NCBI GenBank assembly: GCA_029204225.1
Contig: CM055107.1
Location: 24,199,391 to 24,263,390, forward strand
Source: Diphasiastrum complanatum
Taxonomy: Eukaryota; Streptophyta; Lycopodiopsida; Lycopodiales; Lycopodiaceae
DNA length: 64,000 bases
Reading direction: 5' to 3'
In this document: positions 10,383-19,355 of the stretch, piece by piece
Position numbering within the stretch: the stretch's first letter is position 1
Layout of the letters: every line of letters begins with the position of its first letter
Translations under genes and position numbers: made by a program
The notes under the pieces: model-generated
The model's database searches: none
Told to the model about the DNA's origin: nothing
The model's input: only the letters and a program-made list of their open reading frames with translations

Positions 10383-10421
10383 GGATTTGGGGTGCCCGGG
10401 GTGGGAGCACCCCAGGGCCCC
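10380..10421 (+). promoter_or_regulatory. Candidate UAG readthrough element between LINE ORF1 and ORF2 (copy 1)
   Basis: UAG, 6-nt spacer GGATTT, then a hairpin: GGGG-TG-CCC-GGGGTG, loop GGAG, CACCCC-A-GGG-CCCC (10389-10421). Frame is lost in this copy by a 1-nt deletion in the 5' arm relative to the minus copy at 21840-21882. Same layout in two other copies. Confidence 0.55.
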
Positions 10422-12864
10422 ATCCACACCACCTTCGGATTGGAGTGTGGAATTGTGCTGGCATACATTCATCTTCTACGGCAGGGGACCTTGTTGATTT
10501 CATTATAGGCAGGGATATATTATTCCTCATGGAGACACACGAGAGTCCAGAGCGCGGACTTCCTTCTTTTCCTGGATATAGATGGGACTCGGTATTTAGA
10601 CGAGAGACTAGATCTGCTAGTGGACGAGGTTCAGGTGGGGTCGCCTGCTTTTACAGAGAGGCTCTTCATTCAAGTATTGACTTCATCCGACATGACGAGC
10701 AGGCCCGCTACATATGGACTCGCCCTGTGGGTCAGGATATTGGCTTGGATAGAGATCTTTTTATTGCAGCATGTTACTTTCCACCAAAGTCCTCGTCTTT
10801 TGCTGAGGGTATTGGATCTCCATATCAGGACCTCTCACCAGATATTATCAGATATTCAGAGCGGGGGCATATTCTCGTCACCGAGGATTATAATGCCCGG
10901 ACATCTTCACGACAGACAGAGTTCTTTGACACCACTGATCAGCTACGTGTTTGTGCCCTGGACAGTGATATGCTAGGAGTTACCAGGACCTCCGCGAACA
11001 GTTTGGGACCTATTACTTCATATGCTGAGTACTTATTGCAGTTTGGAGAGGCACATGAGCTAGCCATTTATAATGGCTTATCCTGTTGGCCACATTCAGA
11101 CAGTTGTACATGTCACCCTCACAGTGGAGGACATAGTGTCGTTGACTATCTCATGGGGTCACCATCCTTTGTACCCATAGTTTCTGACTTCCACGTTTTC
11201 CCCACCACCCTCTCTGATCACTCATTTCTCTCCTTCGATATCGGCATATCTGATCACATCTGGAGCACTATTGGGGTGAAGCAGGGTTGTTCCCTCTCAC
11301 CAGTCCTCTTTGGCTTGTATATTGATGAGTTAGAGAGAGTCATTACACAGGATGGTGGTACTGGCTGCCGGCTTGGTGACATCTTGATTGCTATCCTCCT
11401 TTATGTTGATGATGTGGTATTGGTCTCACCGACCAGAGAGGGTCTACAGCGACAATTGGAGATGGGGCCTAGGGGTAAACATTGGGAAGACCAAGGTTAT
11501 GGTCTTCAACACTTCGAGAGCATTCATGCAGCGACAGGAGCTTACTTTGGGTGGGCAGATTCTAGAGGTGGTCCCTTCCTACACATACCTGGGGGTCCTT
11601 TTCTCAGGTCCTACTTTTAGCATGAGACAGGCCGCTAGCACTCGACTGGGGAAGGGACATGCCTCCCTTGTTCTAGAGCGATTTTGTTTCCGGAAGTCCA
11701 TCCAGGATGCTCGCAGTAAGTGTCACCTCTTTGATACCATTGTTACCCCCACGGCTTTATATGCGGCAGAGACATGGTGTGCAGGTCTCCCTTCTTCACA
11801 CTGGGCCAGTCTCTCACGATTACAGACCACCACGCTAGCTCGGTTGATTCGAGCGAAGCCTTCCGTTCCACATGAGATTCTCCTGGCCGAGTTTGCAGTT
11901 CCACCTATACAGATTGAGACAGCTCTTCAGCTCCACCTATATACAAAGGATACAGGCGTTACCAGAGATAGACAGGCGATACACACAGGTTGCACTATCC
12001 TCCTCACAGTGTCTTCACAATCAAGGCTACAAGTTATCATGGTTCTCTCAGGCCTCTCACCTCCTACTTGCGTCATTTGGCATCTCCATCACAGAGCTCC
12101 CCTCAGACACACATCAGTATATCAGACGCTTCCTCTATCGCACATATCTAGAGCGGACTTGGCGTAACCAGTTAGGGGTTAAGCCAGCTTTCTACAGGAC
12201 TCATTTCTTGGAGCTAGATGCATCAAGGACCCCGGTCATGCCACGCTACTTGGACTCGGGACTGTCACATTGCCTCAGATTCACATTGGGGCAACTCCGG
12301 GTGTCCTCTCATCAACTAGCTATTGAGACTGGGAGGTTCCATGGTATTCCTAGAGAGGAGCGGATTTGCCAGTTATGCTCTCTAGGCGAGGTGGAATTTG
12401 AGGAGCACTTTATCTTTAGGTGCCCTGTATATTATGAGATCAGAGGGCGATATCATTGTCTGTTTCGAGAGATGCCTACCACTCTATGCTCTCTCATAGC
12501 TTATGAGGACCCACGGTGTGTCGCTCTGATGGTACGCGAGATGTCCATACTACGGAGAGATTTATACAGGACACCCCAGCATTTTACCTCACAGCCATTG
12601 ATTACCTCATTCTTTACTAGGCGGAGATCAGTGCTTGAGGATGACGATTATGATTATGACAACGACGAGGATGACGACCGCTCTCATGCTCATAGAGATC
12701 AGAGACAGTCTACCTCCCACCATCCTGTTACCACCAGGATTACCAGACGTTCTACGCAGAGGCGTAGTACCACTACTACTACACATGCACGCGCTCATGC
12801 TCATAGACGACGCCGCATTACATCTTTTTACAGCATCAGCACAGCAGCACCACCACCACCTTGA
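10383..12864 (+). pseudogene. LINE copy 1 ORF2 (endonuclease-RT), deleted and frameshifted
   Basis: Endonuclease part in frame 10376-11250: IGVWNCAGIHSSS, DILFLMETHESPE, GRGSGGVACFYRE, GGHSVVDYLMGSP, LSDHSFLSFDI. It then fuses directly to RT text GISDHIWSTIGVKQGCSLSP and ILLYVDDVVLVS, so the fingers and palm start of RT are gone (an in-frame deletion of several hundred codons compared with copy 2). The frame shifts after 11465 and again near 11900-12000. The C-terminal part (11872-12864) has CQLCSLGEVEFEEHFIFRCP, a C-x2-C...H-x4-C zinc finger of the type found at the end of plant LINE proteins. Not functional. Confidence 0.85.
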
Positions 12865-13049
12865 CATCTTGCCATAGATACTTATGATCATTATGCACAC
12901 ACTCCCGCATACGCATCTATTTTAGTTTGCACTAGATGTTTTCTTTATTACAGTTGGAGACGTTTTTATACGCTCCCATGGTTACCACATACTTGACATG
13001 TACTTCATTAGTCTTATACACCTTTTGGCATGGAAAAGACATTAATAAA

Positions 13050-13054
<5 letters not shown>

Positions 13055-13129
<75 letters not shown>
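13055..13129 (+). repeat. (CT)n tract, tail of LINE copy 1
   Basis: A CT repeat of about 75 bp preceded by ACATTAATAAAGC. The next LINE 5' end starts at 13130. Confidence 0.9.
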
Positions 13130-13131
<2 letters not shown>

Positions 13132-13962
13132 GCGCCCACCCGCCCTGCTGGCGCTGCTGTCCGCCCTGCTGGCGCTGCAGTGCTGACCTTCGCACCTGCC
13201 CTACGCTGCCCTGCGCTGGATCGCGCCTGATGGATCGCCCCTGCTTGCTCGATGGATCGCGCCCCTGATTACTCGAGCCCCTACCTGCCTGATGGATCGA
13301 GCCAGCGCTACTCCCCCTCGCTGATGGCTACCTAAACGTTTTTTGCCATCAATCATAAAATGCTGACAACAATGCATGCTGCAACAAACGAACCTGCGCC
13401 TTCAAGTTCTATTGCTGGTCCCTGGAAAACACCTGACTATTGAAGTACCTGGAGGCTGGAGCCAACATCAAGGTTGAATGTGTGCGCTCCATCATCCGAT
13501 TGTGTCTTTCATTTGTGAATACACACCTGAGCCTTGCCATAATTGGAATAAGAAGTTCGCTGCTAAGGAAGAAGTTAGGTGCTGAGAGTTCGTTGCTGCA
13601 AGTCAGTCAGTCAGCAGCGGAATCTACACTTTTGTTCGTTGCAACCAGTAGCAAGCAGTGGATCTTCAAGGGAATCCACCTCTCTCTGCCAACACAAGAG
13701 AGCATCGCTCATCAGTCGCCACTCTGTCTCGTTGCATTATGAACATGCTCCCAATGGCATTGCTAAGCGATTGTGTACTGACATCTGGAGGCCGGGCTAC
13801 TACTGGATATTAGACAGGGTTCAAAAGGGTTGCGAAAACTCCCTGGATCCTCTGAATTAGTGAGGGGCTTCTTTTTCTTTTTCGTGGAGCTGTGCTTCCA
13901 TTATTTGGTATAGATTGGAACGGAGTCCTGACGGGGGTGGTAAAACAAGGCCTTTGCAATCT

Positions 13963-13964
<2 letters not shown>
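13130..13964 (+). mobile_element. LINE 5' end fragment plus unassigned sequence
   Basis: 13130-13219 (GCGCGCCCACCCGCCCTGCT onward) is the same 90 bp that opens the LINE at 14032, so these are two independent copies sharing a true 5' end directly after a CT tract. It then diverges into 'GATGGATCG' repeats (to about 13330) and into about 600 bp I cannot assign. A CT tract at 13965 closes the unit, but no stem-loop is visible before it. Confidence 0.55.

Positions 13965-14031
<67 letters not shown>
13965..14031 (+). repeat. (CT)n tract preceding LINE copy 2
   Basis: CT repeat of about 67 bp. The 5' end of the nearly intact LINE follows at once. Confidence 0.9.
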
Positions 14032-14033
<2 letters not shown>

Positions 14034-14189
14034 CGCGCCCACCCGCCCTGCTGGCGCTGCTGTCCGCCCTGCTGGCGCTGCAGTGCTGACCTTCGCACCT
14101 GCCCTACGCTGCCCTGCGCTGGTCTGCGCTACTGCGCTGCTACGCCTGGCCGTTTGTCTACACTGTCCTCCATCTGCTTACCGCCTCCT

Positions 14190-15110
14190 ATGGCACCTAA
14201 GAAAAAGGGGGGTGTTCTTACACCCCCCTCCCTGTTGGACACCCCCCCATCACCGGTAGTGATGGAGGAGCCGTCTTCGGTGATAGAAACTAGTGACATT
14301 CCTGTCAACATGGCTGCCATTGACTACACTCCTTCCAAACCTACCGAAAGTCTTTTTGCTTATGATCTTAGTTTTATCCGACAAGAAATTCTTGGACTTA
14401 AGAAACAACTACACCTCTTTGAAGCTGAAAATAGCAAGTTAGCTAAGGATCTTTTTGGTGTCACGGAACGTGTGGAGCAGCTTGAGCAAGAAAATATATA
14501 TCTTAAGCAACGAATTGCAGAAAAAAGTGCCTTGGAGGAGACTTCCAACAAGATCAATAGCTTGGAGAAACAAGTCGAGGAGACGAAAACGTGGGCAGCA
14601 CTCTTCAAACCGGATGATATGGGCAGCAAACTCTCATCACTCGCAAAACAGGTTGAAGAAACGACATCGATCCTTAAGCAAGGTAATCACTCTCAGATTT
14701 CATCTTTTCCGAAGGAAAACGATTTGGAGACAGTTTTGGGTGAACAAGCCAGAAGGGCCAAAAAAGCCTTTAACATTAGAGTAAGAGGCATTGCCAATGG
14801 TGGAAAACCGTTGGAAGAAGCTACGGATTTGCTCATTTCCAAGTTATCTCATGTGGCTGATGGTTTTGATACTGCTTGGCGTAGTAAATTTGATGACAAT
14901 GTTTTGTTTATCAAGTTCCGCTCGCTTTCACAACGCAATGCTGCCCTTCGGCTTAGGGCAAAGCTTAAAGGTACTTTCATTTATATGGATGATGACTTAA
15001 CAAATACTCAATGGTTGGCAAGAAAAAAGATTATCCTTGAAGCGAAAGAGAAAGGGCAAAGGGTTGTTTTTATTGACGGGAAACCGAGATTTTTCGACCT
15101 TCCACAATAG
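14190..15110 (+). CDS. LINE copy 2 ORF1 protein
   Basis: A 306-residue intact frame starting MAPKKKGGVLTPPSLLD. Short Pro-rich N-terminus, a coiled coil about residues 55-150 (RQEILGLKKQLHLFEAENSK, VTERVEQLEQENIYLKQRI), then the family RNA-binding block: AFNIRVRGIANGGKPLEEAT, DTAWRSKFDDNVLFIKFRSL, ALRLRAKLKGTFIYMDDDL, QRVVFIDGKPRFFDLPQ. It resembles L1 ORF1p (coiled coil, RRM, CTD) without a zinc knuckle. I chose ATG 14190 because the upstream frame only reads leader and CT repeat. It stops at CAA-UAG-GAA, in the same frame as ORF2. Confidence 0.9.
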   Translation: MAPKKKGGVLTPPSLLDTPPSPVVMEEPSSVIETSDIPVNMAAIDYTPSKPTESLFAYDLSFIRQEILGLKKQLHLFEAENSKLAKDLFGVTERVEQLEQENIYLKQRIAEKSALEETSNKINSLEKQVEETKTWAALFKPDDMGSKLSSLAKQVEETTSILKQGNHSQISSFPKENDLETVLGEQARRAKKAFNIRVRGIANGGKPLEEATDLLISKLSHVADGFDTAWRSKFDDNVLFIKFRSLSQRNAALRLRAKLKGTFIYMDDDLTNTQWLARKKIILEAKEKGQRVVFIDGKPRFFDLPQ

Positions 15111-15151
15111 GAACTAGGGGCCCCCGGATATAGAAGCTACCCGAGATCCCC
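15108..15151 (+). promoter_or_regulatory. Candidate UAG readthrough element between LINE ORF1 and ORF2 (copy 2)
   Basis: CAA UAG, 6-nt spacer GAACTA, then GGGG...CGG-ATA-TAG, loop AAG, CTA-CCCG...CCCC (15117-15151). ORF2 continues in the same frame with no ATG before the endonuclease (first conserved residues are LRLGFWNCNG). Confidence 0.6.
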
Positions 15152-18100
15152 TACCAATTTGAGACTTGGCTTCTGGAATTGTAATGGTTTTTTATCTTCG
15201 TCATCAGCCGGAGACTTTGCTGATTTTATTAGAAAATGCGACATTTTGTTGTTGGCTGAAACTCATGAGTCCTTATATCATCCTCTTCCAAATATACAGG
15301 AGTACTCTTGGCATTCTGCTTTTCGTCCATTTGTTAGGGGAAAAACTTGTCGAGGATCTGGAGGAGTAGCTTGTTTATACAGAGACGCCACAGTTCAGAT
15401 GGTTAAACAAGATCCATACGCTCGCTATATTTGGTTACACATTATTGGCTCACTATTGGGATTACCTCAGGACATCTATATAGCTGTATGCTATTTTGCT
15501 CCACAGACCTCAGTGTTTGCTGAGTTTGGCGGGGACCCTTTTCAGGCTCTCTCAGATGATATTGCTATCTTTTCTCAGCAGGGTTCCATTTTACTAGCAG
15601 GTGATTTCAACGCCCGCACAAGCTCTAGACAAACCGAATTTCATGCAGCTACGGATCTTCTCAGGCTTTACCCTTTGGATATGGGGCTAGACCGGGTATC
15701 ACAGGATGCAGACACTCCAGCTACATCTTTCGGGGAGCAGTTGATCACTCTAGCAGAGACACACGCTCTTGCCATTTTGAATGGCCTCACACAGTGGCCT
15801 TCCTCATCAGCATATACATGCTATCCTCATGGTGGAGGACATAGTGTGGTCGACTACTTCATTGGATCACCTGCTTTGATCTCTCACATTTCTGATTTCT
15901 CCATTACACCCCCTACCATTTCCGATCACTCACTCTTACACATCTCACTTGGTCACATAACCTCTTCTTTGCAAGTTTCTTGCTCTCTTCCCACTCATAA
16001 ACGTATTCCTTTCACCCAATCTGGATTCACTAATTACACCACAATCTTATCCCAACTACTCGCTAACTTCCCGTTCATGGCACCAATTGACCAGCAAGCC
16101 ACTTTTCTCTCTACATCCCTCTTAGCTGCTGCTTCCTCATCCTTCCCCACCAAAACGACATCATCTCACAGAAGTGTTCACAACAGATGGTATGATGCAG
16201 AATGCCGCTCTCTTCACAATCATGTGACATATGCCAGGTCACACTCCCCTGCCACACTCAAACAATGCCAGAAAGAATATCATAGAACCACCAGAACAAA
16301 GAAGATCAAGTACCTACAATCACTCTGCCAAAAAATGATCAACTCTTTAGATTCACCCTCCTCTTTTTTCTGGAAACATTTCACCAGACACTCTTCAACA
16401 TTGGCCCCCATAGCCATCGAATCCTAGATCGAGTATGCCACGGAGTTATATACCACGGACTCTCCTCCTACCTCACTCTCACCGAGACCTGACCACTGCT
16501 CACTTTTCACCCCTGACATGGTTGAAAACGCCATTAAACATGCCAAACTAAATAAAGCCACTGACTATGACTCCTTAAGTGTAGACTTCCTAAAGCCCAT
16601 AGCACATCTCATCTCCCCTTACATTGCTCATGTTTTTAACACAGCTGTTACTTCTGGTTTTCCTACGGCTTGGTGTACTAATATCCTTCACCCCATCCTC
16701 AAGGCAGGTGATCCCATGAATGTAGGAAACTACCGCACCATTATGATTGGCCACACTCTGGCTAAGATATATGGCTCTATACTACAGACAGTTACTGGAT
16801 CTTTTGCTGAAACTGAGGGTTTACACGCTATGGGTCAAGCTGGTTTCAGACCGGGATATTCTACTTCAGACCAGATCTTCATTTTGAGATGCATTATTGA
16901 GGAGGCTCGACATCGGAAACAGAGAATTTACTGTTGCTTTGTGGATTTTCGCAAAGCTTTTGACTCTGTTCCACGACATCTTCTTTTCCAGAGACTGTCT
17001 TCACTTGGCTTTTCAGAGGATACTATTGCTGCGATCATTACTTTATATGAGCGAGTCTTGGCACGTTTCAGAGATGGTAGTGGCTGGTCCTCACAGATAC
17101 ATTCTACCATTGGTGTGAAGCAGGGTTGCCCCTTATCACCCACTCTTTTCGCACTATATATAGATGACCTCGAGCGGATTATTCGCGAGGAAGGTGGAGA
17201 GGGCTGTCCCCTAGCAGACATTATTATCCCCATTCTCTTGTACGCTGATGATGTGGTTCTCCTCTCATCCTCTGCAGCTGGTTTACAGAGTCATCTTTCT
17301 GCTTTACATCACTTTTGCCAGCGTTGGGGATTGACGGTTAACCTTAAGAAGACTAAGATTATGGTGTTTAACACCAACAGACAGCATATGAGAGATGTGA
17401 TTTTCTATTATGACGGGCTACCGATTGAGATCGTGACCTCCTACACCTATCTGGGAGTTCTTTTCTCTGGTTCGCTACTCACTTTTCGACCAGCAGCCAC
17501 CGCCAGGCTCCGCAAGGGGCATACCGCTCTTGTGCATATGGAGAGATTTTGCTCTACTTATTATGTGCAGGATCCTGCTACCAGATGCCTACTATTTTCT
17601 GCTACTGTCTCCCCAGTTGTGCTATATTCGGCTGAGACTTGGTGCCCTCATTTATCACGCGATACATGGAGAGATCTTACTCGTATCCAGATTCTCATGC
17701 TCAGTAGGATAATCCGGGCTAAGCCCTCAGTACCACATGATATCATACTAGCCGAGTTTGCTTCTCCTCCATTAGTTGTTGGTGCTATGTTTCAGATCAT
17801 CACCTTTCTTCACAGGGTATCAGATCTAGATACCTCCAGATACATTGTTGCTGCTCTCACTTCATCTTGTACCATTGCGGATCAGGGAGCCAAGCACTCT
17901 TGGTATCGCAGTGTCTCAGCCCTTCTTCAGACTTGGGGTTTATCCGCACTTGATCTTCCGAATGGAACCCATGCTTATATCAGACAGCAGATCTACCGGA
18001 GCTACATACGCACTATATGGTCACATCCTGATCCAGATAGGGTCAAGCTACATTATTATGGCACACATCTTTTACGGCTGGACGTTTCGGGCTTGCCTAT

Positions 18101-18659
18101 TCTTCCAGTTTATCTTACACAGACGCTATCTTTTGGTCTGAGATATCGTATAGGACAGCTTCGAGTCTCTTCTCATCAGCTTGCTATCGAGACAGGTAGA
18201 TACACAGACACTCCCAGATTGCAGCGGATATGTCAGCTCTGTTCTCTTCAGGAGGTGGAAGATGAGTTTCATTTCATCTTTCGCTGCCCAGTATACTATG
18301 AGATTAGAGGACGATACCATTGTTTATACCGAGATATTCCCCTCACGTTGAGCTCCTTCCTCGAGTATCCAGACGCTAGATGTGTGGGTCTTCTTTTGAG
18401 AGAGATGTATATTTTACGAGCTTCACTTCTACCTACGCTCTCAGATATGGATTCCAGTCAGGCTCACATTACTCAGTTCTTCCAGAAGCGAGACAGAGTG
18501 GATATTTCGGTTGCGGATTTTGACGTCCCCGTCCGAAGATCGAAGACACAGAGAGTTTCGGCTCGATCCAGTGCTACTAGATCTTCATACGCCTCCCACC
18601 AGCCTACATCACGACCCACTACTACCATCACTCATTACTTTCGGCTTGCTCGTAGCTAG
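15111..18659 (+). pseudogene. LINE copy 2 ORF2: endonuclease, reverse transcriptase, zinc finger (one nonsense codon)
   Basis: An open frame of 1182 codons broken once, by TAG at 16425-16427, where a related fragment (19030-19045) has TGG in 'IESWID'. The endonuclease (about 15159-15960) shows GFWNCNG, LLLAETHES, LAGDFNARTSSRQ, HSVVDYFIGSP and ISDHSLL. The reverse transcriptase (about 16600-17400) shows GFRPGYSTSDQ, CFVDFRKAFDSVPR, GVKQGCPLSP and the catalytic LLYADDVVLLS. C-terminal C-x2-C...H-x4-C: CQLCSLQEVEDEFHFIFRCP. The protein should nick target DNA and copy LINE RNA onto it. No ATG opens the frame; it follows ORF1's UAG directly. I call it a pseudogene because of the internal stop, though the damage is minimal. 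Confidence 0.9.
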
Positions 18660-18847
18660 TTTCCTCCGCGGAGCAGGTGGTTAAGCTCTTGCTTTGTACC
18701 CTCACCAGCTGGTGGTCAAGCTTGGATACTTTTTCTCTTAGAGACAGAGAGATCGATATTTTAGTTTTAGTTTTACTGTCTTTTCATTGGTAAATAAGTC
18801 CTTATGCGGACAATGCTTCTCACATTTTGTACTCTCTTTTGTCTTAT

Positions 18848-18861
18848 GTGCCCCTGGGCAC
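18848..18861 (+). promoter_or_regulatory. LINE 3' stem-loop, compensated variant
   Basis: GTGCCC-CT-GGGCAC. Compared with ATGCC-TTT-GGCAT of other copies both arms changed together, keeping the pairing. Confidence 0.6.
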
Positions 18862-18870
18862 CAAAAGACG

Positions 18871-18909
18871 TTAATAATAATAATTCTAATTCTAATTCTC
18901 TCTCTCTCT
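18871..18909 (+). repeat. LINE tail: (TAA)n, (TTCTAA)n, (CT)n
   Basis: The tail grades from TAATAATAA to TTCTAATTCTAA to CTCTCTCT. The next LINE fragment begins right after it. Confidence 0.75.
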
Positions 18910-19355
18910 ACGAAAAGATTGTTTACTTCCAATCTCTGGCACAGAAACTCATCGATTCCTTGGACTCCTCTTCTTCCACCTTTTGGAAGATGTTTTCTAA
19001 AAACCCATGTAAGCCTGCTCCTATTTCCATTGAATCTTGGATTGACTATGTTGCAAGACTTTATACAGTGGACTCTCCTTCCATTTCTCTCTCACCACGA
19101 CCATCAAAATTCACTCTTTTCACTCCATCCATCATTGAAAACGCCATAAAAAATGGTCAAAACCATAAAGCAATCGATGTTCACTCTCTATGTATGGACT
19201 TTCTAAAACCTATCGCCCACATTGTTGCTCCACACATCTCCTACGTTTTTAACCAATCTGTTATTTTTGGCCTTCCCACACCCTGGTGTACTAACCTCTT
19301 GCATCCTATACTTAAGGCTGGTGATCACCATACCTTTGCTACATATAGGGCTGTG
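18910..19355 (+). pseudogene. 5'-truncated LINE ORF2 fragment
   Basis: It starts in mid-ORF2 exactly at the end of the CT tail. Text: VYFQSLAQKLIDSLDSSSS, APISIESWIDYVARLYTVDS, LSPRPSKFTLFTPSIIENA, WCTNLLHPILKAGD. This is the linker and RT start. It ends abruptly at about 19355, where a LINE in the opposite direction starts. Confidence 0.75.

Larger units (their letters stand above)
9177..13129 (+). mobile_element. L1-like LINE copy 1 (ORF1 intact, ORF2 deleted and frameshifted)
   Basis: About 3.95 kb from the end of one CT tract to the end of the next. Order: ORF1, UAG plus hairpin, endonuclease, part of reverse transcriptase, C-terminal zinc finger, 3' region, degraded stem-loop (CACCTTTTGGCAT around 13020), ACATTAATAAAGC, (CT)n. 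It has almost no leader before ORF1 (GCG then ATG), so either it is slightly 5' truncated or the promoter lies inside. The ORF2 part has lost a segment between endonuclease and RT. Confidence 0.85.
14032..18909 (+). mobile_element. L1-like LINE copy 2, nearly intact (4.9 kb)
   Basis: 5' leader 14032-14189, ORF1 14190-15110, UAG hairpin junction, ORF2 to 18659, 3' region with stem-loop GTGCCCCTGGGCAC at 18848-18861, then AAAAGACGTTAATAATAA and a mixed (TAA)/(TTCTAA)/(CT) tail to 18909. The only obvious coding lesion is one in-frame TAG in ORF2. It is the best reference for this family in the window. Flanking CT hides any target duplication. Confidence 0.9.
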
